A DNA stretch of 64,000 bases from Adiantum capillus-veneris (Eukaryota > Streptophyta > Polypodiopsida > Polypodiales > Pteridaceae), in contig CM043969.1 in the NCBI GenBank assembly GCA_014529385.2, positions 74,880,676 to 74,944,675 of the forward strand. The letters run 5' to 3'. Position numbers and translations under genes: made by a program. Of the stretch, positions 22,270 through 34,924 are shown piece after piece. Within the stretch, counting starts at the first letter, position 1. Each line of letters starts with the position of its first letter. The notes beneath the pieces are model-generated. The model was not told where the DNA came from. It was given only the letters and a program-made list of their open reading frames with translations, and searched no databases.

Positions 22270-23085
22270 GCTCCTGCTCAACCTCTTCATTCTACATCTG
22301 CTTCTCAAATCTTTCCCTGTCCAGCCTTTCCCTCTCATGCCACTTAGCTTGTAGGTCAGCCTCCCTTTGTTTTTGACGGAGCTCAGCCTTCCACGCAGCT
22401 TCATCTTGGGCTCTTATTTCTACTACGATCATGCTGATAAATGCATCAAAAAATGAGTTAGGGGCAATATCAAACACATATTCAAATGTATAGTTAGCAC
22501 GAACCTTTAATTGCATCCATAAAAAGAGCAGTCAATCAAAGTGCATCTTAGAAATTGTTGTTGCTGCTCAAAAGCCACTATCATCAATGATAATAGTGTT
22601 TTTGGACCCAAAATCTGGATTGTTCTTTCAAAAGAGCTTTAAATTCTTGAGGAACACAAGCTTATCCCTAATCTTCCACTTCGGGCTAGTGCAATGATAC
22701 TCTACAAAAACACCTGCCAACCTTGACTTCTACTCTTTGAATACACTATGTAGAATTCCATTCACTTTACCTAGCATGCTGGTACTCCATATAAAAACAC
22801 GAAAAAACCAAAGGCACCAATCCAAAAATATGTGGAATCTCTGTGAAAAAACCATCCACTAAGCATCGACTTTGTAAACCATTTCCTCTGCATATGCAGG
22901 GTTTACCATACTAGCCCTCTACAACACTGACTAGTATACCATTCAAATCAAGTATGACAACCTGCTTATCGTCTGCCAGAAGCTTCGACACCCATATTGG
23001 GTCTGATAGAGGATACCACTCAGCATATATAACCTCCCCAAAGGGATGAACATAATTCAAGTACACCATAATTTTCAAGAATCGT
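22270..23085 (-). pseudogene. FCP1/NIF-type phosphatase-like pseudogene
   Basis: Reading the minus strand from 23085: VYLNYVHPFGEVIYAEWYPL, then KQVVILDLNGILVSVVEG, which fits the DxDx(T/V) start of the FCP1 homology (HAD phosphatase) fold with the second acidic residue as Asn. Further on come FVEYHCTSPKWKIRDKLVFL and NPDFGSKNTIIIDDSGF, matching the conserved (K)DL..W......NT(I/L)(I/L)IDD(S) end of the fold. A charged, probably coiled-coil tail (AELRQKQREADLQAKWHER) ends at a stop at 22292. Family role: dephosphorylation of RNA polymerase II C-terminal domain or other Ser/Thr targets. No introns are apparent and there are several stops, so it looks like a retrocopy or a gene piece captured by the neighbouring transposon. 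Confidence 0.6.
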
Positions 23086-24140
23086 TAGACCATAGCCTCT
23101 GAATCTCAAGTTTTCCTCTTTTAAGACGCTTGGCCTTGGAAATTTTCCTTTTTCGTAGCTTTTTACAGTCAAGGGAAAAATTTAAATCATGCAAGGTAAT
23201 TAACACCTAATTCTCTTCCCATACAACACAACACAGGTATCAAATGAGAAAGCATAAATGACAAAATATAATGGACTGTTGCACACATATATTTACTCAA
23301 AAAAGACCTTCTTCATTATAAATTTTTGAAACAGTTACATGATACCACAAGAGGTGCATTAAGCTACATATGAGGGTATGGGCATTATGATGACAGGAAT
23401 GGGCACACTTAGTAATGGCATAATAGTTACGGGCACACTAGCTTGCTAGCATTATAGATTTTGGGCAGGGTAGATCAGGTTCAACAAAGTTTCTTGCAAG
23501 CTCATGAGCAGGGGGACTTTCTTTTTACCTTTCATGCTTTGCGTTATGTCCTCCACAATCCTCTTAGGGGCAAAACATTTGTTCATTGTATCCTCTTATT
23601 TCTACTACATCATCCTGGTACCTTCAGTGCCAGCTTTCCTCTTCAACTTTGCAATTTTCATAAACTCCCCAGAGGGCTATTGTCATCAATGTCCTGCACA
23701 TTGCTTGGGTTGTCAATCCTCACTATTTCCTTTGAAGCACTATCCACTGCTCATTATTTTGCAAAATTTGATCCAAAAAATATGAGATTGATAATACAGA
23801 ATCATAAAAATCACCATCTCCCATATAAAAAATCTCATTTGAAACTTCAAAATTCAAGAAGTCATGTCAAGTTGAGCTTCATCCTCTTTAGACACTTCAA
23901 GGTTCTAAGCAATTTACAACTTTAAGCTTAGTAACCATCATCACATACTTTAAAAACATCTTCACAATCAACGTTAACCACCAATTTGCAATAGATAACC
24001 TTTCACATGAATCAAGTTTTAATTCAAAATGAGATATAAATGGTTCGATATGAAAAAACACATTGCAAACCATCAAGCATGCTTCTTCAACATCTACAAC
24101 ATTTGTGGAAGAAGATTAGAATCAACTCTGGACTCCACAC
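23086..24140. other. No recognisable feature
   Basis: Open frames of 93 and 154 codons overlap on the plus strand at 23461-23925 but show no motif, and the composition is like the surroundings. I do not call a gene. Confidence 0.4.
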
Positions 24141-24142
24141 CC

Positions 24143-25110
24143 TTAAGAACAAGTGGCTAAATCACAAAATGTGAGGAGAAAAAAGCCACACAAGTGGACA
24201 ATAGTGCCATCTAGGTACACCTTGGACCATGGTGAAGAATGGCCCTGGACGCTAGAGTCGCAAGAAAGACTCTTTGCGCTCTCGCATGCGTTCAAAGCTG
24301 CCTTAGAGTCTTGCAAACTGGCCCCTGAGAGTGTGGACCAACTCGAGCCAAACATCACAAACAATCGGATAGGACAAGCCTCAAAGATGCAAAAGTAATG
24401 GGCCCGCCAAATGAACCAAAGTGTTAGCCCACATATGAGCTCCCAACACACCTCTCTTTTACGGCACCACTCTTGGGGTGTAAGCTTTGTGGCAAGCTGA
24501 AGTGTAGGCCGGTCCACTTGGAAAACTATCACTGCGCTGGTGGAAGCCAACTTAAACTAAAGCTCAAGGCCCGTAAGAGTGGATCAGGCTACAACACCCT
24601 AAGTATTTTGTCAAGCTGTGGAAAGAGCAAGCATCAGCCCAAGAACCCAAAGGGAAACCTACTTTTCCATGGGGCAATCCCACAAACAATGTTGTTGATT
24701 CTCCAAAGGATGACCACAAGCTACACAGGCTGTCAAAAAGCCACTATGGACTAGCCAACTATTGTAGCTCTATGTGCAACTAGACACTCAAAAAAAGGGA
24801 CTCTACTTGGCTGTCTAGACTCTCACAAACCGCTCCCAAAAACCTGACAAGAACTCAGCTTCTGTGAGACCCTCCTCTTGCCAATGAAGTGCTATAGTAG
24901 AACGAGCCTCTCTTTGTACTGCCAGTATGTGATGCCAGGGTGGTCGACTGAAGAGAAGGGGTCTCTCCAAAACCATAAGATCTTGTTTGTTGGTGCTTTA
25001 CATAAGCTTCTATGCAGGACATAACAAGAAAACTATCCATAATAGCTAAGCCACCTGACCAAATTGGACCAAATTTTATTAGAGGCATCCCCATATGGTA
25101 TATAATACAT
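24143..25110 (-). pseudogene. Plant L1-type LINE fragment (RT C-terminal finger region)
   Basis: On the minus strand, CVACGHPLENQQHCLWDCP near 24680-24740 is the zinc-finger-like domain that follows reverse transcriptase in plant L1 LINEs. Upstream (25000-25100) is ILWFWRDPFSSVDHPG. Downstream, EWCRKREVCWELICGLTLWF then IWRA (24143-24550) is the usual stretch after the finger. Frameshifts separate the pieces, and no endonuclease or RT catalytic box is present. Probably a 3' remnant of a truncated LINE insertion. Confidence 0.75.
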
Positions 25111-25217
25111 GCATAGGTCAATATTCTAGTTTTGGTTTCGTTTGCTTGACCTAAAACTATTAAGTGTGATTAATAATGCAAGCCACTTGGAAAAAGTGAC
25201 TTGGTAATTTGTTGGCT

Positions 25218-25303
25218 TGCAACTCTAATTTGTATTCAAATTAAATATTAAAAATTCTATAAAAGTGTAAATTGTGTATTTCATGCATAGACCCCTAGGG
25301 AGG
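25218..25303 (+). repeat. Inverted-repeat arm, left
   Basis: Starts TGCAACTCTAATTTG and ends AGACCCCTAGGGAGG. Its reverse complement is at 34635-34710 with moderate divergence. The pair points inward and encloses about 9.4 kb. No target duplication is visible outside the arms. Confidence 0.7.
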
Positions 25304-25460
25304 AGTACTCAATGTCTGACCTAGCATGGAGTTTAGGCCATGAGCCAGACAGCATCCCTCTAGAGGCACCTAGTGATTAGTGTTACCTCTGAATGGATGA
25401 TATGAATAAAAGCGTACTAAAGAAAAATAGCATTGTGGAGTACACCTATTTGTGGGAAGA

Positions 25461-25511
<51 letters not shown>

Positions 25512-27110
25512 GTGGAGGGGGAAATAGAGTACAGAGAGACACACGAGAATGACAAAAGAGAATATTTCGATGCCCCATCTAAACACGCAGGCACCACCCT
25601 TGATCTAGCAAAAATTCCCAAGTCATCGGCGCTTTTGTCTAAAGCTAAGCGATGTAGGTGATCCTATTCTTGTAGTGATGCTGCCATGAGAAACATAACA
25701 CATGAGTTCAATCACAATAGCATATTGCATATGCACAAACAATCTTTTCCAAGCAGTCAGACTATAGAAGGTCTCTACCGTTACACATTCACTATGAACC
25801 ATCAAAACCACTTCATGATCCAATCCAAAGTTATAAACCATAACCTAATCACATCACCTGGGTGAGCACTCTACCCAACTCAGGGTGATGCACATCTAGC
25901 CCTACAAAAACCACTTAAGCGCATAACATGGCTGCAAAAATTTTAGCAGCATAACCATATCCAAAGAAAAATATCCAAGAGCCACACCGACTTTCACAAT
26001 AAAAATTCACAACCATAACACATGAGCAATCTCAGCCCTGAACCAACTCTTGCCATATCCACTGCAATCAAATTGTCCACACACATGGCCCTTAAAAAAT
26101 GAAACTTTTATGCATAAAATAATTACAATCGACAACTAAACATGATATCAAAATCTAATTTGACAATACCCGATCATGCATAAGTGATGCACTACGACTA
26201 TACCTCACCCCCCTTAGCACATAGAACTAGTTTTGACATAAAAAGGGTGGAAAGCAATATACACATGCACATGAGACATCCACATCCATGTGTGAAGTTC
26301 CATACATCATATTCTATCATTTAATCAACATAAAAATGATACAAAACAGCTTCGACACTTTGATCAATCATAAACCATAACTTCACATATATGCAAAAAG
26401 CAACTTTTTACAATTTTTGGATGCATGCATAACAAACAAATAAAATTGATCCGTGCATCAAGATTAGGTCCAAAATATAAACTAACACTTCATCACATCT
26501 ATTGTCCATATGATACTCACGCAATAAATAGTAATACAAAAAGAGATCCACTTAATTCATATGTGCCTACACGGTTCGGAGTGACTAACCAAATACCCTC
26601 ATATAAGTTTATGGACGTCCAACACTCACCAAAATAAACCATGAATGATATATAAACAGCTCGACCAGCTCACGACGTCATATGGTACTCCTCTTTGGTA
26701 GCACCCCTACACATGTAGGTAAACCCAATTATGAAATAGTTATTAACTTTCACTCATATAGTGATATTGGAGATCTAAATACATTTATCATTAAGTTTAA
26801 TCAAGATTTTTAGTTGGCTAAGTGGATTCTCTCTTTCAATGAATCTATATAGTGGTTCTCCAAGGAGCCTGCGATCGAAAAAAGTGGGCAACAAGCTGTT
26901 TTTTTTACCATAACTCTTAGCTCGTGCGAAGTTTTTACATGACACTCTAGAGATTTTTTGTCTAAATGATGTGTTTTATCACTAGCTTAAAGGGTTTGGC
27001 GTGATTCATAATGATTTGTGAGATATGACCAAAATAATGATCCTACTGTCTAAGTGACCTGAAACAAAAAGCATTTTTTATGCAGACACATCACCATAAA
27101 CACATTGTAT
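25304..27110. repeat. Long direct repeat, copy 1 (LTR-like)
   Basis: Aligns in the same orientation with 34712-36757. Shared phrases include GTTTAGGCCATGAGCC, GGTGATCCTATTCTTGTAG / GGTGATTCTAATCTTCTAG, and the end ATAAACACATTGT. It contains a GA microsatellite at the same place as copy 2. Copy 2 is longer by a segment near 35030-35430. A pair of about 2-kb direct repeats 9.4 kb apart, with gypsy RT between them, suggests LTRs, but I found no PBS, PPT or clean TG...CA ends, so a duplication is also possible. Confidence 0.7.
25465..25508. repeat. (GA)n microsatellite
   Basis: About 22 GA units inside direct repeat copy 1. Confidence 0.98.
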
Positions 27111-27119
27111 GCATTTCTT

Positions 27120-28060
27120 GACCAACTTACAAGTCTACTCATCTGAGAAAAGTAGACCACAAGCTCAAACAGCTGTTGGATGAGAAGCTGATTCAAGTCC
27201 TTCTCCAAAAGAAGAAGGATGGTTCATTGCATCTTTACATAGACTAATGTCATGGACAATCAAGTCATTCTAGTTCTTTTCCGAAAGAAGAAGGATGGTT
27301 CATTGTATCTTTTTGCATAGACTAATATCATGGACTCAATCAACTCGTTGTATCTTTGCATAGACTAATATCATGGACTTTATCAAGTCATTTTTTAGAA
27401 TGAGTATCCTATTTCTAGGATTGTCCTAGACAGGTTGCATGGAGCCAAAATGTTTAAAAGATCGATGTTTGATATGAATACTCTCAAGAAAAGATCTAAG
27501 AATCAGATATCCAAAGATACCTTTCAACACTATGTATGGACATGATGAATCTAATGTAATGTCTTTTGGTCTTACCAATGCTCCTACAAGCTTCAATTGA
27601 CTTTTGTTGATAATCTTTAGACCATATCTCAAAGATTTTGTGTTTGTTTCCTTTGATAACATCTTGATTTTCTCTAAAGATGAGCCCGATCATGAAAAGC
27701 ATGATTGCAAATTTTCACAACGTTAGCTTTATTGTGAAGAGAGCAACTGTACCTTTTGTTCTCCTCAAGTGAGTTACCTTTGCTTTAGGATAGGAGTAGA
27801 TAGTAGGTACCCTTTCAATTTCATAATGTTGGCTTTGTGATCTTCTTTCCAGCCGATCTTGATTTTTTTCTTTGATACACATTGGTGTTGCAATAAGGGC
27901 ATCCTCCTTGATAGAGATCCCATACCATCCTATGATTCCAAGTAATTCTCTTACTTCACAAACAAAAGTAGGTTGTTGCCATTCCACAATACAATCTGTC
28001 GATAATAACCTCTTGTTCTCCATTCCATCACGCGTAATCATGATAAGCCATTATACTTCC
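27120..28060 (+). pseudogene. Ty3/gypsy reverse transcriptase fragment
   Basis: Plus-strand remnants in RT order: SPKEEGWF / KKKDGSLHLYID near 27200-27240 (a 70-bp segment around here is repeated at about 27275 and 27345), MYGHDESNVMSFGLTNAPTS near 27530-27595, then FVSFDNILIFSKDEPDHEKH near 27640-27700. The catalytic FxDD box reads FDN, so the active-site Asp is lost. Frameshifts are frequent. It starts only about 10 bp after direct repeat copy 1, leaving no room for gag or protease, so the element is internally deleted or the repeat is not its LTR. Confidence 0.8.
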
Positions 28061-29585
28061 ACTCCCGTTTGAAGATGCTCTTCCATCATAAGGCGAGAGA
28101 GTATGTTTGCGCCAGATCCCTTGAGGTAATATGTCAGTCATCCACACACACACCCCACCCCATCGCTCAAGTTAGTTAGGAATGGTAAAACACAAGTTCA
28201 AACTAAAAGATTATAACCTTAAGACAATATGAATTATATCAAAATCAAATTTTTATAACCATAAGAGTCAAAAGTTGCATGCTACTTTGAAGAAGGTACA
28301 TAAATACAAAAAGGTCTTATAAACCAATTCTTGGTTCCTATAATCGAGGTTCTACCCTTGTATTTGTTTACATCTCAGGTTTCAAAGTTTGAAACTTCTA
28401 AACACCATATTAGATAAAATGGTAAAATTGGAATCTTAAGCTTTGGTACAGCCCACCTAATTTGGTAAAAACCCCATTTAATTTTGAAAAATCTAGTTGT
28501 GCCAAAGTCTAAAGATTATTGTATACCATGATTTTTGTTCAAGCAAAGGGGATGTCTTGTTGGATATGTTCAAATCACTTATAGAATGCTTTTTAATTTG
28601 TAACAGACTCCATCTCATGGGGAATGTGGTGTTAATAAACACCTTAAATTACACAAATTCTATAGCAATAGTCTAAATCTCATATGTTTAAAACAACCAA
28701 AAAATTAAAGGAATGTTTAATGTTTGCACACTCCTCAACCACTAAGACAAATTTATGAACAATATTCAATATTCAATATTTCTTTGAGAACGTTCGTGCT
28801 GTATTGACCTTATCAAAAACATGCTTTGAATATTCACCCTTTGGATCTTCGCCCTACTTGAATTTTGTGGTTGTACCCTTCTTTTCCATGAGAATACAAT
28901 CACATCAATATCCTCTTGTACCTAAGGTCCTCTTACATTAGGTTTCCATTGCTTATCCCAACCCTAAACCCTAAACCTCAGCATCACTCAAACCCTTCTT
29001 CTTGCTCTCCTTCGAATTGTTTGTTAGAAAAACTCAAAGAATTGCTATTCCTATTCCAACATGGTCCCTTGACTATCTGACAGGGCCAACAATCCTGTGT
29101 AAGAATTCCCACATTTTTAATTCAACTTTACCTATAAAGGATGTTTTTGGAATCTCAAACATCTCATACCATCCCCTACAAAACATCTAATTTCCATTTA
29201 AACAAAAAGTATATTGCATTTTTTCATGCAGATAGATACGTTGAGCTATCCCCAAGGTTTCATGCATATAGTTAGAATGAGCATGTTGAAGCTAACCCCA
29301 AAAATATTATTTAAGAGACATTAGCATTCCATGGTCTATTGGCTGACAGAATTTCTTCCCACTACAATCAATGGTAGATGCTCATTGTATAGACTCACTC
29401 AAGAGACACTTTTTTTCATGGCTTCAGTTCCTTATCAAATATTTTGGTTTCCTCTTTCTCATACAATATTTTCTCTTGCTGGATATATGTACCACAAGTT
29501 TGGGTCATCATTCATATCATTCCGACTATCCCCATTAGACTCAAATTTGATAGCATCACCACACAATGATGATCCATAGAGAAAA
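28061..29585. other. No gene; short telomere-like motif
   Basis: No coding motif. CCCTAAACCCTAAACC at about 28963-28978 holds two copies of the plant telomere unit. Confidence 0.5.
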
Positions 29586-29587
29586 TT

Positions 29588-29965
29588 GACTTGTCTAATT
29601 GGACATGCAACAATGCTAATACTATCTACATTAATTGATGTGCTTGTCTTAAAATCATATGTCCTCTCTATTGCCACATCAAACATTGTTGTCCCCAAGA
29701 AATTCAAAGTTAACTACATTGATAGATGGCATGACATAAAGGAAAGTCCCTTTGCAAATACACCTTATCTTACCTTGACTTGTGTAATTGGACATGCAAA
29801 AATGCTAATGATATCTACATTAATTGAGATGCTTTTTGTAGAATCATACATCCTCTACTGCCACACCAAACATTGTTGTCCCCAAGCAATTCAAGGTTAA
29901 CTACATTGAATGATGACATGACATAAAGGAAAATCCCTTCTCCAATACATCTTGTCTTACTTTCA
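29588..29965. repeat. Two tandem units of 189 bp
   Basis: TGACTTGT(C/G)TAATTGGACAT starts at 29588 and 29777. The units match for nearly their full length. 189 is divisible by three, so both strands keep an open frame across the junction (+29586-29900; -29459-29707), but neither protein is recognised. Confidence 0.85.
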
Positions 29966-31250
29966 TTCCTTAGATTAACCCTTTTATCTTTCCATGGATC
30001 ACTTTCATATTTAGTGTCAGTAATGAAATTCATAGGGTTATTAATTGGCTCAATCTCCATGTCAAGGACATGAAATAACTCTTAACTTTATTTCACAACC
30101 ATGTCTATAGTATATACATTCATGGTTGGAAAGGAAAATATAATTTCAAAGCAAAAACAATCTTCTATTGCATAGGTGATATTTCCATGACCAATAGTAA
30201 CCCCATGGCATAATCCATTGGGGTCAGTCACAAACACAACGAGAGTCTATCAGAAAGAGCTAAAGCAACCATTTCCCTACGTAAATTCTATATGAATCAA
30301 AGAGTATTAAGTCACATGAGATTTTGTCGGTCATTCAAACCTTATGCATAGATGTAACTCCCTAATTTTAGCCCTCAAACTATTTTAGTGTGTCAAGGAA
30401 CTAGACTATTAAATCTTGACAAGTTCACTAGCTATACTGCTCTAGATGTAACAGAATTCCCTTGAACACTTAGATCGTTGAGATTTGGGTGGTCAATCAA
30501 AACTCATATATTTCATATTTTTTCAAGTGCACATTCTAATATACTAAAGATTATGAAAAGATAATATGTATACGTATCTTGAATATAACCTAGTTCACTT
30601 TTACATGAAGACATGTTGAGAGTTGGACAACCGCTCTTAAACTACTTTTTGATACACATACATCACATTATTAAATTTTGTACAAGATTTCATGTCACGT
30701 TAAGGGCTTCAACACATCAGATCACATTGTTTCTAGTGCACATGTTTATAAACCCACTCAAAGCTATATAGGATGGTGTTAAACCTTTGTAATCTATTCT
30801 AGCTATCAATGGATCTCCACCATGAGATTTGGTTAGCGGGCCAAATCTCATACGTAGACATTACCATGTGCTATCAACCTTCTTCATTTTTAGGACTTTT
30901 AAGGCATTTGCACCATGAAACATAATGGTAAACAAATTAAAAAATCTATGTTGAAGATAACAAAGTTCTTTTGAGCATCAAGAAAATTGAGATTTGGAGG
31001 GTTGTCCAATTCTCAGGGTATCATGATCTTTTTAATAGGATCATGGTATTTTATGAAATACCACATTGTATCTCACATGAGCTTAAGTGCATTGAAACCT
31101 TGGCACGTTGGTGAGGGCCACTACATTAAAAAATGCCTATCATGTGGGTTCCATAGTAGGGATTATATTATTTTATATTCTCTCACATTTTAACATACAA
31201 AATAATGTTGAAAAAATGACCTTGAAAAAGAATTACAAATTGAATAGGAA
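29966..31250. other. Non-coding region with scattered copies of a hairpin
   Basis: Contains the inverted repeat CATGAGATTTGG...CCAAATCTCAT at 30820-30851 and weaker versions near 30319, 30480 and 30990. No gene seen. Confidence 0.6.
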
Positions 31251-33030
31251 AAGGGTCTGTTTTATTGGTTAAAAAATTCACATCTAAGCAATTTAATGAA
31301 TATGCCTTGAACACATGCAATATAGGTTTGAAATAAGGTAAACACCTCCCCTCTCCCTTGCCTCGAGCTTGGTGCTAGTAGTATATTCAGTCTTTTAAGA
31401 AAACTCGAGCAGCTACTATCAACTTCCATGAGATTTTGCCACATCTCATGGAAAATACCAGCCAAACAAGTAGACATTGGCAAGGCACTATATTTACATA
31501 TATTTAATTTATCATATTTTTTATGAGCACATCAAAAGCTTCAATATAGGAGCACATAAAATTCTAGTGTCTAGAGTTGTAATGAATTTACATTAGTTCT
31601 AGTGCAAGGAGAGCCTGACAATAGCACATTCACTCTTTACAAGATATCCCATCTAAGCTAAATAGTTTTATGAATAGGCCGTCCGTGACTACATGCAATA
31701 TATAGGTTAAAACTAAATATAGTGATCCCCCCCCCCCCTCCCCTCCCTTCAAGGCTTGGCTAGATCTAGTATATTTTAGTCTTTGTAAAAAAAGTTGGCT
31801 GACTATCAACTTCCATGAGATTTGACCAGCCATCCAAATCTCATGTAATGGCACCCAAACCATTACACATTGTGAAGGCACTATATATACGTACATTTAA
31901 TTTACCATATTTTACATGAGTGCATCAAAAGCTTCAATGTAGGAGCATATAAATTATAATTTATACACTTGTAATGAATTCACATTAGTTCTAGTGCAAG
32001 GAAAGCATGTCAAAAGCACATTCAGTCTTTGCGGGATGCACCACCTAGCTAAGAAATTTCATGAATAGGCCTTGAACACATTCCCGATATATAGGTTTTA
32101 TGAATAGGCCTTGAATGCATTCAGTCTGTGCAAGGTACACCACCTAGCTAAATAGTTTTATAAATAGGCATTGAATACATGAGATATATAGGTTTTACAT
32201 ATAGAAACACCCCCCCCCCCCCCCCCCCATGGCTCTAGTATATTTAGTATTTGTAAGAAAACTTGACTAGCTATCAACTTCCATGAGATTTGGGCAGCCG
32301 TCCAAATCTCATGCAGCATAGAACCCAAACCATTACACATTGGCAAGACACTATATATAACATATATTTAATTTATTATATTTTCCATGACTGCATCAAC
32401 AACTTCAATATAGGAGTACATAAATTCTAGTGGATACACTTGTAATGAATTCACATTAGTTCTAGTGCAAGAAAAGCTTGGCAACATCACATTTAGTCTT
32501 TGCAAGATACCCGACCTATCTAAGTAATTTTATGAATAGTCTTTGAACACATGTGATACTCCCCCCCCCCCCCCCCCCCCCCCTTCCTCCCCGTGAGAGT
32601 GGCTCTAGTATATTTAGACTTTGTAAGAAAACTTCACTAGCTATCAATTTTTATGAGATTTGGCCGGCCGTCCAAATCTCATGCAGCATAGCGCCCAAAC
32701 CATTATATATTGGCAAGGCACTACATATACATACATTTAATTTACCATATGTTCCATCAGTGCATCAAAAGCTTCAATATAGAAGCACATAAAATCTAGT
32801 GTATACACTTGAAATAAATTTGAATTAGTTCTAGTGCAAGGAAAACATGGCAATAGCACATTTAGTCTTTGCGAGATACCCCACCTAGCTAAGCAATTTT
32901 ATGAATGGACCTTGGACACGTGCAATGTATAGGTTTTACCCCCCCCCCCCCCCCCCCCCCCCCCCCGAGAGGTTGGCTCTAGTATATTTAGTCTTTGTAA
33001 GAAAGCCTAACTAGCACAATGGTTCAAACA
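31251..33030. repeat. Tandem array of about 370-470 bp units with poly-C runs and a hairpin
   Basis: About four and a half units. Each has TATTTAGTCTTTGTAAGAAA, a hairpin (31427-31450, 31814-31845, 32282-32313, 32652-32683), CCCAAACCATTACACATTGG, GCTTCAATATAGGAG, and ATTCACATTAGTTCTAGTGC. In four units a long C run comes just before the unit joint: 31727-31738, 32209-32228, 32561-32583 and 32939-32966. Open frames here are not genes. Confidence 0.9.
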
Positions 33031-33239
33031 TCATGTATAATTTTGACTCCATGTTATGAATTTCCATCGTAGGATTCATCCAAACCATTAGACATTGGCA
33101 AGTCACTATGTATACTTATATTGTGTTTACCATATTTTTCATGAGCACAATAAGAGCTTCAAGACACGATCCCACATTTGTTCTAGTTCACATATTTGTA
33201 TCCGAACTCAAGGCTATGCGGTATGTCGTCTAATCTTTG
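33031..33239. repeat. Decayed last unit of the tandem array
   Basis: Keeps the CCAAACCATTAGACATTGG and AGCTTCAAGA phrases and then diverges. Confidence 0.6.
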
Positions 33240-33595
33240 CTTATAGTTTTGGGTTTAGAGCCCTAACTTTGGGACTTAGGGTTTAGAGTTTGGAACTTAA
33301 GGCCTATTATTTAAAGTTTAGGGTTTGTTGTTGAAGGTTTGAGATTTGGGACTTAATATTGGGGATTAAGGGTTAAGGGATTATGGGTTAGGGCTTATGG
33401 TTAAGAATGTAAAGCTTATAGTAGAGCACTAAGTTTGAGGCCTAGGGCTTATAGTTTAAAGTTTGAGGTTTCAACTTTAGGGTTAAGGGTTTGAAGATTT
33501 GTAGTTTCAAGCTAAGGGTGTGGATTTAGGGCTTATGGTTTAGGGACATAAGTTTGCATTTTTGGCATAGGGCTTAGGGTTAAGGATATTGTAAC
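33240..33595 (+). repeat. Degenerate telomere-like (TTTAGGG) tract
   Basis: A run of variants of the plant telomere unit: GGGTTTAGAG, CTTAGGGTTTAGAG, AAGTTTAGGGTTTG, GGGTTAAGGG, GATTTAGGGC, GGTTTAGGGA. Perfect TTTAGGG units are few, so it is an old interstitial tract or a minisatellite derived from one. Confidence 0.8.
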
Positions 33596-33599
33596 GTTA

Positions 33600-34630
33600 T
33601 ATATATAGGTATGCATCTCAGGATATTGCTTGTACATATTTAAGTGTGTATGTATGCATGCTATGTATGGTTGTATGTGTACTTGTTTATATATATGTGC
33701 ATCTATAAAGCTCTATGTATGTAAAGATGGACCTCTACGATATGATTTGACCTCCATCTTATGAAGGTCAAAATTTTCAAAAGTATGTCATTAGAAAGGA
33801 TTATCTTGAAATCACCTTCCTATGGGAAAGGGGAGTAAAATAGAGTACATCATCACTTTCAAATGCAAATTAAACATGTTTGTCGGTGGTAATCACACAA
33901 GTTTCTTTTTTGAAATCTAGCATGCTTAAGTCAATTGTCCCAAGTCAAGGTTTTGTGGCCAAGGAAATAAATGTCCACACATCCCAAGAGATTAGAACTT
34001 GAGCTACAAAAGAGAGAATTCGCGTGGAGAGAAACTCTTACTTTGCATTGAAGAAATTCATGTGCAGATCCTAGACCATTCCTAGCATGAGCATTTTCAA
34101 TCAAGACATCCCACATTTTAGAAATGTGCTTCAGATTTGGAAAAACCAATAGACTAAGCCTTCTACTAGCAACCCCATTATGACATTCTTTGAATATGTT
34201 AATATTGTCTGCGTTTCTAGCATTCAATTTTTTGTTCCAACAATTAGTAGTTAGTGGTTGAATCCTCTCACATCCGTAGATGTACAAATAAACATTGAAC
34301 CCTCCTTCATGGTGTCCACAAATAGCCCCCCATAAATTAAACTTTAAAGAGCGCATCAGATTGCAAATTTGACTCTTTTATAGTTCAAATAATGAAAGTC
34401 TTCAAAGAATAGAAGGTGGTGGTGTTACCACTAGAACTGCTTGACCAAGAAGATTTTGCTCTCCAATTCCACTCCTAGGAATATATGACCCTACTCATAC
34501 ATTTTCACCCTTCTTGAAGTATGACAATTGTGATTCTTAGCAGTTGGCCAACCGTCCTAAACTCAACAACTCCAATCAAAACTAAAAGTGGTGGCTCACT
34601 CATAAGATTTGGACGGTCGACCAAATGAGA
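33600..34630. other. Mostly non-coding; one unassigned open frame on the minus strand
   Basis: An open frame of 141 codons runs on the minus strand at 33931-34356 (…FPNLKHISKMWDVLIENAHA…HEFLQCKVRVSL…). It has no motif I recognise; length alone does not make it a gene in this context. A further hairpin of the CATGAGATTTGG type lies at 34600-34630. Confidence 0.35.
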
Positions 34631-34634
34631 GATA

Positions 34635-34710
34635 CCTCCCCCCTAGGGGTCTATGCCCAAAATATACAATTTACACCTTTATATGATTTTCAATATACAT
34701 TAGAGTTGCG
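34635..34710 (-). repeat. Inverted-repeat arm, right
   Basis: Reverse complement of 25218-25303. See that entry. Confidence 0.7.
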
Positions 34711-34711
34711 A

Positions 34712-34883
34712 ATGCGTTTGCATAGGGAAGAAACGCCCGACTAAGCATATAGTTTAGGCCATGAGCCAAACTGCATCCAAAGGCACCTACTGACTAGTGC
34801 TACCCCTGAATGGGTGTTATGCATAAAAGCATACTCAAAAACAAAATAACATTGTGGAGGGTGAATATATGTGTACACCACAT

Positions 34884-34924
<41 letters not shown>

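Noticed and set aside
23461-23925. 154-codon frame as a gene
   Set aside because: No motif, overlapping frames of similar length, and no neighbouring support.
33931-34356. 141-codon minus-strand frame as a host gene
   Set aside because: No domain recognised, and it lies among repeats; kept only as a note in the region entry.
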